This document shows positions 32,752-43,377 of a stretch of DNA of 64,000 nucleotides, in pieces (position 1 is the first letter of the stretch; the number at the start of each line of letters is the position of its first letter). Under the pieces are notes generated by a model, which was not told where the DNA came from, ran no database searches, and saw nothing but the letters and a program-made list of their open reading frames with translations. A program made the position numbers and the translations under genes. Origin of the DNA: Adiantum capillus-veneris. Taxonomy: Eukaryota; Streptophyta; Polypodiopsida; Polypodiales; Pteridaceae. The DNA lies in contig CM043944.1 of assembly GCA_014529385.2 (NCBI GenBank), forward strand, positions 178,362,740 through 178,426,739, read 5' to 3'.

Positions 32752-33110
32752 ATTCTATTTTCTCTCAGTGAGTCTCTCTCTCTCCATCCCAGAGTCATGT
32801 CTGCACCTCCATGTAAAGCAAGCACTCTCAGAGATGAGAAGCCAAACATGGATGACGTCTTCTACCGAGGCATGGAGGTCTCGGCTAAGGTCATGGTGGC
32901 TTTGGACTTGAGGACCACTTTTTCGGGCTTCGCGTACGTCCACAAGAGCGACCCCAGGGACATCCATCATGTCCTAAATTGGCCTCACAAACTAAGGTAG
33001 CCGCTTCATCCCGTTATTGCAAAACATAGATCAGCATGTTTTACAAGTGGAACCCCTTGTCTTCTACCTACACCGTCCAAGCTTGGGGATGGGCTGCCCT
33101 TCGCTTTCTC
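32752..33110 (+). pseudogene. HSP70-12 (HSPA12)-like gene fragment, N-terminal part
   Basis: The frame from about 32740 contains VALDLRTTFSGFAYVHKSDP and then LNWP (about 32907-32985). This matches the start of the ATPase domain of HSPA12-type HSP70 relatives, where the phosphate-binding loop is normally D-F-G-T-T; here Gly is replaced by Arg. After a frame change at about 32998 the expected next segment follows: RYCKT, a stop, MFYKWN (about 33040) and YTVQAWGWAALR (about 33068-33104). The gene then dissolves into CT repeat. A partial second copy of the last segment is at 33168-33213. It is a captured and truncated host gene piece inside the CACTA element. It cannot bind or hydrolyse ATP as it stands. 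The family call rests on these motifs only. Confidence 0.55.
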
Positions 33111-33225
33111 TCTCTTTCCCTTTTTCTCTCCATCTTTCCCTCTCTTTATCTCTCTCTTTCCCCTCGTCTTCTACCTACACCCTCCAAGCTTGGGGATGGG
33201 CTGCCCTTCGCTTTCTCTCTCTTTC
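33061..33225. repeat. 107-bp duplication at the edge of the CT tract
   Basis: CTTCTACCTACACC(G/C)TCCAAG starts at 33061 and at 33168. Both copies end in the same CTTTCTCTCTCTTTCCC word, so the unit includes CT repeat. Confidence 0.85.
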
Positions 33226-33733
33226 CCTCTTTCCCTCTTTTCTCTCTCTCTTTCTTTGTCTACCTCTCTTTCTCTCCCTCTTTCCCTCTCTTTCTCTCCC
33301 TCTTTTTGCCTCTCTCCCTCTCTTTCTCTATCTCTGTTTCTTTCTCTCCCTCTCTTTCTCTCTATCTCTATTCCTCTCTTTCTCTCCCTCTCTATCTACT
33401 CGCTCTCTTTCCCTATTCCTATTTCCCTCTATCTCTCTCTTTCTATCCCTCTTTCCCTATCTCACTCTATCTCTCCCTCTCTCCATCTATTTCTCTCTCC
33501 GTGTCTCTCTTTCTCCGTCTTTCCCTCTATCTCTCTCTTTATCCCCCCCTTTCCCTCTCCCCCTCTCTTTATCTATCTCTCTTTCTTTCTCTCCCGCTCT
33601 CTATTCCTCTCTTTCTCTCCCTCTCTCTATTCCTCTCTTTCTCCCCCTCTTTATCTACTCTCTCTCTTTCCCTATCCCTATTTTCCCTCTATCTCTCTCT
33701 TTGTCTCCCTCTCTTTCTCTCTATCTCTCTCTT

Positions 33734-33805
<72 letters not shown>

Positions 33806-33817
33806 CCCCTATCCCTA

Positions 33818-33885
<68 letters not shown>

Positions 33886-34012
33886 CTCCCTCTATCCCTA
33901 TCCCTATCTCTTTCCCTCTTTCCCTTTTTCTTTCTCTGTCTCTCTCTCTCTCTCTATCCCTATCCCTATTTCCCTCTATCTCTCTCTTTCTCTTCCTCTT
34001 TCATTCTATCTA

Positions 34013-34065
<53 letters not shown>

Positions 34066-34247
34066 CTTTCCCTCTATCTACACTCTCTCTCTCCCTCTTT
34101 CCCTCTATCTACTCTCTCTCTCTCTCTCTCCCCCCCCTTCTCTATTCCCCTCTTTCTCTCCCTCTCTATCTACTCTCTCTCTTTTCCTATCCTTATTTCC
34201 CTCTGTCTCTCTCTCTCTCTCTTTCTTTATCTCCCTCCCTCTCTTTC

Positions 34248-34294
<47 letters not shown>

Positions 34295-34529
34295 CTCTAC
34301 CTCTCTTTCTCTCCCTTTTTCCCTCTATCTCTCTTTCTCTCCCTCTTGCCCTCTCTCCCTCTCTTTCTATCTCTCTATCTCTCTCCCTCTTTCTCTCTAT
34401 CCCTATTTCTATATCTCTTTCTTTCTCCCCCTATTTCTATCTCCCTATGTCTCTCCCTCTTTCTCTCTCTCTCTCTCTCTCTCTCTTTCCCTCTTTCCCT
34501 CTTTCCCTATTTTGCTATCACTCTCTCTA

Positions 34530-34568
<39 letters not shown>

Positions 34569-34594
34569 GTTCCCCCCCCTCTCCCTCTCACATT

Positions 34595-34640
<46 letters not shown>

Positions 34641-34721
34641 ATTATCTACCTCTATCCCTCTTTCTCTCTCACTCTCTTTATCTATTTCTCTCTCTATCTA
34701 ACATTTTTCTCCCTCTTTATC

Positions 34722-34761
<40 letters not shown>

Positions 34762-34800
34762 ACATTTACCTCTCTTTATCTAACATTTCTCTCCCTCTCT

Positions 34801-34854
<54 letters not shown>

Positions 34855-35030
34855 TTATCTACCTCTATCCCTCTTTCTCTCTCACTCTCTTTATCTATTT
34901 ATCTCTCTCTACCTAACATTTCTCTCCCTCTTTATCTATTTCTCTCTCTTTATCTAACATTTACCTCTCTTTATTTAACATTTCTCTCCCTCACTCACTC
35001 TCTTTATCTATTTCTCTCTCTCTATCTAAC

Positions 35031-35101
<71 letters not shown>

Positions 35102-35125
35102 TCTCTTTCTCTCTCTCTATTTTAT
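33105..35125. repeat. 2-kb polypyrimidine (CT-rich) tract
   Basis: Almost every base on this strand is C or T across two kilobases, built of CTCTCT, CCCTCTTT and CTATC words with rare A and very rare G. Open frames of over 500 codons across it are artefacts of the repeat (Ser/Leu/Phe/Pro only). Confidence 0.97.
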
Positions 35126-35130
35126 CTAGC

Positions 35131-35252
35131 ACTATCCAAACAATCATTTTCAAAACATGCATGAAAAATCAATCATTTCCAAACGTGCGTAGCAAAGAAA
35201 CCATTTTCAAACGTGCTTAGCAAAGCAACCATTCCAAACAAGCTGTGCGAAA
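35131..35252. repeat. Short tandem repeat, unit about 29 bp
   Basis: Four degenerate units contain A(A/T)CATTT(T/C)CAAA(A/C)(C/G)(A/T)G, e.g. near 35140, 35170, 35200 and 35229, separated by TAGCAAAG-type words. Confidence 0.6.
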
Positions 35253-36103
35253 CATTTCCTAATGAACTAGGTTTGTTATAATGGATTCTCTATTTTCTCT
35301 TTTTTTTTTTAATGTGTGTGTGTGTGTGTATGTGTGTGTGTGTGTAGTAGAGAAAAAAGGGAGAGAGGGAGGATGTGCTTTTGTGTTTACCTCTTTTTGT
35401 AGCAGGGTTGAGCTTCGAATAGGTTGAGCTTCCAAAGAAGATGGTGGAATAGCCCCTTGCAGAAACTTGGACAAAACCCTCTTCAACAAAACTTGAGAAT
35501 CTTGGAGAAGGAGAGGGGGAGAAGGGAGAGGTGGGGGGATGGGAGGGAGGCTTGCTGAAGGAGAGAGAGGGTCGGGACATGGGGGGTGGGGGAGGGGGGG
35601 GGGGGAGGGAGAAGCTTGGGAGCGATGGCAAAGAGCAAGAACGCAGGGTATGCTGCAGAAATGTGGAATACTCTTCCTTCTTTTCTTTTTTAGGTGCCAG
35701 TTATTACTGCGGCTATTACCGCTCCTATTACCATCCATATTACTGCGGCCAGTCATTTCAAATGGATACATGCGAATCCAAGGTTGTGGGGGGGGAGGGG
35801 GGGGGGGGGGGGGGTATAAACCAGCCCCTCTACCCTTAGCTGTACATTATTTCATTTTTTAGCCTTTTGAGTTTTTTGATGAAGATTTTTATTTTTTATG
35901 AATACTTTATTTTGTAGTACTTTTAAATGTTTATTAATTGAATTTTTCAAAATCTCTTTTAGTTAAAAAATAAGTTTCACACTCATTGTCATTTATTCCC
36001 TTTGACTTTAACTATATGTAATTTTTTCTAATGGAATTAAGCGTTTTTCTAATTATTTATTTTTTAGGACACATGACTAAATAAACAACCTTTCGCGTGT
36101 GCA
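35253..36103. other. Upstream region and probable first intron of the CACTA transposase
   Basis: It contains (TG)n at 35314-35345, G-rich tracts at 35580-35606 and 35788-35812, CACTA-type subterminal words at 35695-35760 (TTACTGCGGC, TATTACCGC), and then AT-rich DNA ending in GTGTGCAG at 36103, a good splice acceptor. No separate gene is supported. Confidence 0.5.
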
Positions 36104-36451
36104 GGACATCGACTGGGATGATCATGGTCCTCCTGGAGGCCCAAAGCAAGATTGTTGGCTCAAGGAAAAACTACCTTGTCCTTGCGCCAACTGCAAAAAG
36201 GGCAATCACTCGCTTGAGGCGCATTGCTTTGGAGCACGTGGAGAACAAAGGGCTTTGGCATCCTCGAAAAAATGCTTGGAGAGATGATAGCGCAACTCAC
36301 ACGTCGCTTGAGGAGGTGCCCAATTGGTCTGTGTTCAATGGTGGTGCACCGATGCGCAAGGCCGAATGGCAGAGGCAAGAGCAACTGGGTGATTTGGGTG
36401 CACCGCATGGTGATCCTCCCGTTGGCTCTACATCGGTATCTCCTACGAGGT
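36104..36451 (+). pseudogene. CACTA transposase, transposase-associated-domain exon
   Basis: After the acceptor at 36103 the DNA encodes DIDWDD, then KLPCPCANCKKGN (about 36170-36210). After a frame change it encodes LRRIALEHVENKGLWHPRKNAW (about 36214-36285) and VPNWSVFNGGAP. The C-P-C-x2-C box and the following His/Trp segment fit the transposase-associated domain at the N-terminus of En/Spm TNP2 proteins. The exon is cut at 36451 by the Gy2 5' LTR and continues at 46497. The role of the intact protein is to bind and move the CACTA element; this copy cannot do so. Confidence 0.6.
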
Positions 36452-37278
36452 TGTCGTGCTGTGACACGTACATAGTGGGAACGCATGCTACAAGAGTTAT
36501 CTTGTATTTTTTTAGATACATAATTATATTTCCTATAGTGTACATATGCATATTTAAGTATAATAATAAGCCTTCTATCTCATCCTATTATTTTTCTCAA
36601 GGGTAACATGTCCTTACTTTACCATCAGAAAATACTATGGGAAAAGCATCAATAGCTCTGCCTCTTTAACTTGGGGCAAAAAGCATTGATTCTTTATTTC
36701 TACTATTTCATTATCATCTCACACCCTAGCTAGATCCTATATCTAGGGTAAACTCCAATATATATATATTCTATGTATTTTTTATACTTTTCTTATATTT
36801 CTTTTTAAATAGCTACTAGGAGAGAATCAAATCCTAGTGGGACACTAGGTGGCATGATTTCAAAGATACACTTATTTTAATGCATTATTGCAAGCATGGT
36901 TACAAAACTTTGTCAAGGAGCAATGTCATGCTTTCATATGGCATGAGGTGTCCTTTGGAATTAAATGAAAGTCTAGGCTAAGGAGACCACATGAAGACTT
37001 TTGCTGCCATAAATGGACCCTATTTTGATGAATTTTTTACACAAGGTTCCAATCCGAATTGGAAAACGATTTTAAAATAAAAATGGTAGCTAATGAGCTG
37101 AAGTTTTTGCCCATATTTTTACTTTTTTATTTGAAGCCACGGTTGAGGAGATATGATCAAAATACTGGACCCCAGTTTGCTGCCCACATCATGCAGGGGC
37201 AGCTCATTTCCAACTTTTCCAATTCCTATTCACACTGGCTCCTCTCTTCTTGTGTAAACCCTTGGGGGTTCCCTTCAC

Positions 37279-37288
37279 CTATAAAAGG
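37279..37288 (+). promoter_or_regulatory. Gy2 LTR TATA box
   Basis: CTATAAAAGG in a CACC context. The same box is at about 45308-45317 in the 3' LTR. Confidence 0.6.
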
Positions 37289-37751
37289 TGACCTCTTCTT
37301 CCTTGGAAGGAACTCAAACATTCAAGCCATTGATGAGAGGAATTCTTGAGGGAGTGAGTAGTAATGCCTAATTGTACTTAGCCATTAACATAAGCCCAAG
37401 CCTACACTTTCTCCTAAAGGGAGACTAGCCATTCTTGCAACAAGCTAACCTTGGAAGATCAACTCTAATCAAAGAAGGTCTTGCACTTGGTGTATCAATC
37501 AAAGTGAAATTATCCACTCTTCTTCTCTCTCCATCAATAATGGTGCCAAAGGGTTTGTCAAGTAAGATGTGTTCTACATTGATGTTTTCTTGATTTGTCG
37601 TTGTTTTCTTTTTCATCTCTAATCCAACATATATATGTATCTAATCTCATCTCCTAAAGCAAACCTATCTCTCTCATTCTTAGTAATTCATCCTCTCCGC
37701 AAATTCTAGGTTCTCTTTTCTACAAGTACATCTCTCCCTGCAGTATCCTTA

Positions 37752-38057
37752 TTGCCTACGGGCAAGAATAGGGCTTGGGAGGGAAACTTCTCATCTCTTC
37801 ACTTCTCTCATATCTACATTTCTCACATACTATCCTACATGAATAACCCACATGATGATCATTTCTATCGCTTTCACTCTGTACAATCTATTAGAATTAA
37901 CGTATGGATTAGCCGTAAAATACACTTTCAACAACGTATAGTGTTTCTCTTTGGCCCTGAAAGGCTCAATGAAATACTTCTATCACCGGATCCCATCATA
38001 CTACCTCTCATAGACTATAATTTTTCTTTTGATGTAAGCGTAGTTATCTTGCTATGA
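37752..38057 (+). CDS. LTR leader ORF with RK-QQ-IV-LFG motif
   Basis: A frame of 101 codons (a 72-codon form starts at ATG 37842) lies downstream of the LTR TATA box. It encodes the pattern N-V-W-I-x-R-K-x3-Q-Q-R-I-V-F-L-F-G, then L-N-E-I-L-L-S-x2-P. The 72-codon part is identical in the 3' LTR (45867-46085). A similar peptide is encoded at 697-805 near the left-edge element; about half of 33 aligned residues are the same and most others are conservative. Such a conserved frame in an LTR leader is unusual. The function is unknown; it may be a small leader protein or the remains of an older gene. Confidence 0.45.
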   Translation: MPTGKNRAWEGNFSSLHFSHIYISHILSYMNNPHDDHFYRFHSVQSIRINVWISRKIHFQQRIVFLFGPERLNEILLSPDPIILPLIDYNFSFDVSVVILL

Positions 38058-38469
38058 ACCAAGAGGATTTGTACACACAATTAATCCGAATCACTAGACA
38101 AAATATCTATATTATGGTAAGCACAAAACTACAATTCCAAATAACAATTCATAGCCTATTTGTCAGCCAAGATTGAATGCCATTAACTCATCCATTAACC
38201 CTTTCATATTACCCATGATACGATATGACCATAGCCTTGATGTTTTCATCTTCGTATTGTTTTGACATTCTCTTTTACGTTCTTTCTTTGTGTGTGTGTG
38301 AGTGCAAGAGAGAAAGAGTGAGTCTTCTTTGATTGCACTTCTTTCCAAACCCTAGTCTTCATGGCATCTATGGTTTAACTCCTTCATATAGTTTTTGTTG
38401 AGTTCTCTCACAAACTCTCACAGCCATAAGCCCTGTGATTTCCTGGCAAGACCGCAAAGTTATCGACAT

Positions 38470-38492
38470 ATTTTTGGTGAACCCGACGTGAA
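38470..38492 (+). promoter_or_regulatory. Gy2 primer-binding site
   Basis: TTTTTGGTGAACCCGACGTG follows the LTR end; the TGG start and the T-arm-like GAACCCGACG fit the 3' end of a tRNA. The tRNA species was not determined. Confidence 0.5.
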
Positions 38493-38521
38493 TCTGCTAG
38501 GGTGAGAGTGTGTGGGTAACC

Positions 38522-39600
38522 ATGGGTGATCATGTTGAGCAACAGGGTATGCATTTTGACCCAGCAACAATGCCAATGTTTCAAGCATTTGCAATGTTCA
38601 TGCAACAACAACATGCTACTGAAAGAAGGGAGATTTCAGCAACGAAGGCCATACAAGCGGTCGTCAACAGAATGGATCAGTTCAATGACAAAGATGTAAC
38701 CAAGTACTTACGCGAGTATGTGAAGGAGATGGAGCTGCATCGCGTGTCAGAAGGTGAGATGATTCAAAGATTTGAGCTAGTTGTTGCTCCAGAAATTAGG
38801 GAGCATGTTAGGGCAATTAAAGATGGGCATGGGAGAAATTGGGAAGAACTCAAAGTAGCTTTAAAGGAGGAATATTTCATGGAGAACTCGGAGAGAGTGA
38901 CCAAAAGGACATTCTTAGAATGGGTAGTCAAGCCAAAGCAAGGACTATCAATAACAGAGCTACTTAGGGAATTTGAGCGGCGCTATGCACAACTCACTAG
39001 GACAGAAAGGGCCACACTAGATGCAGAGAAGACAGATCTTTTCTTACAAGCTGCAGGTAAAGAGTTTCAAGAAAATTTGGAGCTTTTTCTTGAAGATAAA
39101 GATGCTGAGCAAGGACTAAAGACTGACTAGAATGAGGTTGAAGGTGCTGTCTCACTGCTTGCCAAACGACAAAGAAGAAGGGACAAGATGGTAGTAAACA
39201 CTACAAGTCCTTCCACCTCAACTTCTGACAAAATGGTAAAGCCTACTTTTATCGCTCCTAAGTTTGATGAGTCCATGCTAGATGAGCTTGTGTAGGGAAT
39301 GCGCGACTTGAAGGTGAAGTTTGCAAAGCTTGAAGAAAAAGGCCAACCATCAGGGCCACTTCCTAGGCAAAGACAACAGCCCAAAGAAGAGTTTGTTAAT
39401 AGATGTATTTGGTGTGATAGTACAGACCATGTAAGAAGGGATTGTGATGATTTTAGTGATGCTTTGTCAAAAGATGTTGTCTTTTTTAAGGATGGTAAAA
39501 TCCACTTAAGAGAGACAGGTCTACCCTTGAGAACTAACTTTGGGAAGGGGGGAATGCAAACCTTAGTTGAAGATATGGAAACCAAGCATGCCACCTCTTC
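38522..39600 (+). pseudogene. Gy2 gag
   Basis: ATG 38522 lies 54 bp after the LTR. The first 200 codons are helical and charged (FNDKDVTKYLREYVKEMELHR, then the ENSERVTKRTFLEWV segment), as in retrotransposon gag proteins. A TAG at 39128-39130 and a TAG at 39293-39295 interrupt the same frame, which otherwise continues. The zinc knuckle CIWCDSTDHVRRDC (C-x2-C-x4-H-x4-C) is at about 39397-39438. Gag forms the particle and binds the RNA. Both stops can arise from Trp or Gln codons by a single C-to-T or G-to-A change. Confidence 0.75.
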
Positions 39601-40897
39601 AGTTGAGGCAGCTACTTATGGAGTAAAAATTGAACATTTTTGTGATGAAGAGGTGAGTGACCATCATGGTCAAATTTGGCCAAATGTCATGCAATTAGCT
39701 AAAAAGGGAAAGCTTACAAAGGAGATTCTACATGAAGCAGGTGATTGCATACTTCTAGAAACAGGATGGAATGATCCAATGGACTCATTGTCAGTGCATG
39801 CCTACATTACAAAATGCCAACAAAATGAGGCAATTGTAGAAGAGAAGCGCAGACGTGAGAATGCTGATGAAGGACCATCAAAAAGAGCTTCTAGAAGTGG
39901 GGGAAGAAGCGACTCAATGCCTTCTCAAACACCCTCAACACAAGGAGCATCTCCACCTGAAGTACTCATGGAGGAGTTTACAACAAGAAAGAAGAAAGAG
40001 TCAACGAAAGGTAAGACAAAAGGTCCAACTTATAAACTACAATCTGATATTGAGGTTGCTACATATTTAAAGAAAGTCTTGGAGGAAAGGAGCTTGAATA
40101 GCAAGATTGAGTTTACTCTGGGAGAAGTTCTTGGCATTGCAAAGCGTGAATTCCATGAGGAGATCATTGACATCATCAAGAGAAAGAGGCAAACCCTTGC
40201 TGAAGTTTCTCGTCCACAGGTTGAAGGGGAAACCTCAAAGACACAAGGGATGCAACTGCAAAATAAGGAGAATGATGGAGCTGTGGTAGGATGCTACCAA
40301 TCTAGTGGGAGAGTGAAGCAAGTGTATTTCTCAAATGATGATGAAGAAGTTGAAGATATTCCTAGGAGTTACTATTCACGAAGTCATTGGGCAAGGGCTA
40401 CTACAGAAACTTTGGTCAAGGTAGGTGATCTTGAAGAGCCATTTGTTGCCTTGATTGACCATGGTTCAGAAATAAACATAATGTCAAAGAGTCTCTACAA
40501 CAAGTGCAAATGGCCGATGGACACAGATCATGGCTGGATGGTAAAAGTGGCAAACAATTCATCCGGTGAATTATATGCAGCATGTCCAGGTGTGAAGGTA
40601 ACAATAGGTGATGTAAAGATTGACCAAAACTTCTTTGTACAGGATACATCTTCATATCATCTCATCCTTGGACAACCCTACATTGTGGGAGTTCGAATGG
40701 AAACAAAGGTAATGGACAATGGTTCAACATATGCTAGGATACATAACAAAGATGGTAAACGTGCTGTCCAATTTCTCACAGTTTGTGTAAACCATGAAAG
40801 AAATCGTGACAACCTCAGAGAACATCCTCTACCAAAGGTAAGCAAAGAGTTTCATGATCATAGAGAAATGATGGGTTTTTGCCAAGTACCATTGTAA
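39601..40897 (+). CDS. Gy2 gag-protease region
   Basis: The frame beginning at 39299 stays open to 40897. After a Lys/Ser-rich linker an aspartic-protease domain is visible: FVALIDHGSEINIMSKSLY (about 40441-40497), then YHLILGQPYI (about 40657-40686), which corresponds to the LGxPW/Y end of the domain. The catalytic triplet is D-H-G, not the usual D-(S/T)-G. The protease would cut the polyprotein. The next frame (RT) overlaps by 19 bp (40879-40897) in another phase, so RT is expected to be made by frameshifting or after mutation. Confidence 0.7.
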
Positions 40898-42669
40898 AGC
40901 GGGATTGCAGTGGTACAGAAAGAAAAAGGGTCTCGCGTGATCCAAAAATAGGTGAAACTTTCTCAATGAGCTCCTTGGTAACAAGGAATGGATCACTATG
41001 TTTTACAAAACTTGAAGATTTGAAGAGATATGAGAGGCAATATGTGTATAATGTACAAATAGGCATGAAAAAGAGTGGGTTGCTAAAGCCTACTGAAAAT
41101 GTTTTGGGTTTGTGTGAGCAAGTTTCTTTTAGAGATACTATGGGTGAGCTTGATGTTATAATGAGGTCTAGTTTGCATCTTGAAAATGAAGTTGTGGAAG
41201 TTTGCTCTATGGAAATGTATCAAGTAATAGAAGCCTTTAAAGAAAGCCAAACAGTTGGCCCAGAAGTCCATGTTGAAACTAAATACAAGAGTGTAGCAAA
41301 GAAGGTGAAACCAGTAGCTTCACCCTTACCACCCAACAACAAGGAAAAGATTGAACAGGCTTCTTTACAACCAAGTTTGCGGAATCCTAAAAAGATCGGG
41401 CATACCTTCACAAAGGATTCCTTTCAAGAGTTGCAGATTGGTTGCGAGGAGTTTCTAACACAGGAGGAGACAAAGTGCTTCAAAGAAATGCTTTCAAAGC
41501 ATGGTAAGGCTTTTGAATTTGAGCCACATGAGATAGGATGTGTTGATCCTTATATTGTAGCTCCTATGGTAATTTTCACAATACCTCATGTGCCTTGGAA
41601 TCTGTGGCCTATTCTGGTTCCAAAGGCTCATTTGCCAAAGTTAGTAAAGCTACTGAATGAGAAAATCGAAATGGGAATCTTGGAGCCTTCTTGTGCTCCA
41701 TACTCAAACAGGTGGTTCACAGTTCCAAAGAAGAATGGTTCTCTACGCTTCATCCAAGATATGCAACCAGTGAACAAGGTGATAATTAGAAATGTAGGTA
41801 CAGGCCCAATTGTGGATGAGTTTGCAGAGGCATTTGCAAGGAGGGCAATCTACTCAATGGGGGATCTCTACTCAGGGTATGATCAATTTCAGTCTGCAAT
41901 CGAAAGCAGAGACTTGACAACCATGAGGACACCTTTGGGTTTGGTAAGGATGTGTACCTTGCCACAGGGAGCAACCAACTCGGTTGCACATATGATGAAT
42001 GGGATGAATAAGGTCTTACGTGACTTTATTCCTCAAATCACAATGCCTTTCATTGATGATTTACCTATCAAAGGATGTGAAGAAAGTGACAAAGATGAAG
42101 CTTTGGATCTCAAGGGATGTCGCAGGTTTGTGGTAAATCACATAAATGATTGTGATAAAATTTTGTCTAGGTTGGAAGAAGTGAATCTTACATTGTCACG
42201 GAAAAAGTCTATGTTTGGTGTCAAAGAAGTGCTCATTGTGGGGCACATGTGCGGGCCATATGGTAGGAAACCTTGTCCATCAAAGGTAGATGCCATCCAA
42301 AGAATGAAAGAAACATGCACTAGCATCACTGAGGTTAGAAGGTTTCTGGGAGCATGTGTCTTCTATGTTATTTGGATTCCACATTATGCACATGTAGCTG
42401 ATCCTCTTTATCAGCTGCTTAGAAAGAATCAAAAGTTTAAATGGACAGAAGCACATGTAAAATCCATGAAAAAGCTAAAGGAGTTACTCCAGTCAGCAAT
42501 GACTTTGAGAAAGGTAGACTACGAGTGTCAAAGGCCAGTGATTGTGACAGTAGATACCAATCCTACAGGGATTGGATGGGCAATAGGGCAAGATGACAAA
42601 GAAGGACACAGGTATGTGGTAAGATTTGGAGCAAAGGTACTAAGTTCTCGCCAAAGAAACTATCCATAG
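40879..42669 (+). CDS. Gy2 reverse transcriptase and start of RNase H
   Basis: 596 codons. RT motifs run from about codon 235: LPKLVKLLNEKIEMGILEPS, FTVPKKNGSLRFIQDMQPVN, MGDLYSGYDQFQ, LPQGATNSVAHMM and the catalytic FIDDLPIKG (about 42049-42075; the family usually has Y/F-x-D-D). After the thumb (IVGHMCGPYGRKP), RNase H starts with VIVTVDTNPTGIGWAI (about 42538-42585). The frame stops at a TAG at 42667-42669 that falls where the family normally has Gln before IKRELWG. RT copies the element RNA to DNA. Confidence 0.8.
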   Translation: MPSTIVKRDCSGTERKRVSRDPKIGETFSMSSLVTRNGSLCFTKLEDLKRYERQYVYNVQIGMKKSGLLKPTENVLGLCEQVSFRDTMGELDVIMRSSLHLENEVVEVCSMEMYQVIEAFKESQTVGPEVHVETKYKSVAKKVKPVASPLPPNNKEKIEQASLQPSLRNPKKIGHTFTKDSFQELQIGCEEFLTQEETKCFKEMLSKHGKAFEFEPHEIGCVDPYIVAPMVIFTIPHVPWNLWPILVPKAHLPKLVKLLNEKIEMGILEPSCAPYSNRWFTVPKKNGSLRFIQDMQPVNKVIIRNVGTGPIVDEFAEAFARRAIYSMGDLYSGYDQFQSAIESRDLTTMRTPLGLVRMCTLPQGATNSVAHMMNGMNKVLRDFIPQITMPFIDDLPIKGCEESDKDEALDLKGCRRFVVNHINDCDKILSRLEEVNLTLSRKKSMFGVKEVLIVGHMCGPYGRKPCPSKVDAIQRMKETCTSITEVRRFLGACVFYVIWIPHYAHVADPLYQLLRKNQKFKWTEAHVKSMKKLKELLQSAMTLRKVDYECQRPVIVTVDTNPTGIGWAIGQDDKEGHRYVVRFGAKVLSSRQRNYP

Positions 42670-43377
42670 ATAAAGAGAGAGTTATGGGGTATGGTTACAG
42701 CCTTGAAAAGTGGGAAAGAGTACCTAATTGGTGCATGTGTGGTTGTAGAAACAGATTGTCTACCACTTCTTGGGATGATTACAAGCTGCTCAACACCAGA
42801 CATTGCTATGTTGCGGTGGATTGCCTACATTAAGTCCTTAAATCCCGAGTTTAAGCACATTGCAGGTAAAGACAATACAGTGGCAGATATGCTATCAAGG
42901 GCAAGGTATGAAGATGAGTCACAAATGATTGATGAGGGAGATGATGTAGGCACAAAATTCTATTCTATCTCTCATGTCAAAGGTAACAATGTCTGCATGA
43001 CTAATTCACTTGATTTGTTCTTGAAAGATCTTTATGAAGGTGATTGGCTTTCTATTGGAAGGTACTTGAGTACTCTAACAAAACAGGATGATTGGTCTGA
43101 ACAAGAATTCAAGAAAATACGCAGGAAAGCATATGGGTACTTTTTAAGGGATGGTTACTTGTGGAAGCATCCTAAACAAAAGGGTGCTACACCACAACGG
43201 GTTATATGTAAAAAAGAGACTCAAGTAAAGCTCATGCAAGAGTTTCATGAGAGTTTATGGGCTGGACACAGGGGTGTGTGGGCAACCTTCTCCAAGTTGA
43301 AAGAAAAATACGGGTGGAAGGGTATGTATAAAGATGTATCTCAGTTTGTAGAGTCATGTGTAACTTGTCAAATGTAA
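42670..43377 (+). pseudogene. Gy2 RNase H end and integrase zinc domain
   Basis: Same frame as the RT. It contains KRELWGMVTALKSGKEYLIG, TDCLPLLG and GKDNTVADMLSRAR (about 42868-42908), the end of RNase H. The integrase linker follows, and the HHCC zinc-binding domain (FHESLWAGHRGVW, about 43240-43281, then CVTCQ, about 43360-43372). Stops at 43375-43377 and about 43387 separate it from the core. Confidence 0.75.

Larger units (their letters stand above)
36452..38468 (+). repeat. Gy2 5' LTR
   Basis: 2017 bp, TG...CA ends. It has a TATA box CTATAAAAGG at 37279-37288. A short frame conserved in both LTRs (37752-38057) lies downstream of it, i.e. in the transcribed leader. (TG)n is at about 38288-38300. 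Confidence 0.9.

Noticed and set aside
33017-34916. Open frames of 500-626 codons rich in Ser, Leu, Phe and Pro
   Set aside because: They are translations of a CT repeat; all three plus frames are open because C/T codons include no stops.
35259-35862. Frames of 100-170 codons on both strands rich in Pro or Gly
   Set aside because: They cross G/C-rich simple repeats and (TG)n, overlap each other on both strands and have no known motif; one covers CACTA subterminal repeats.
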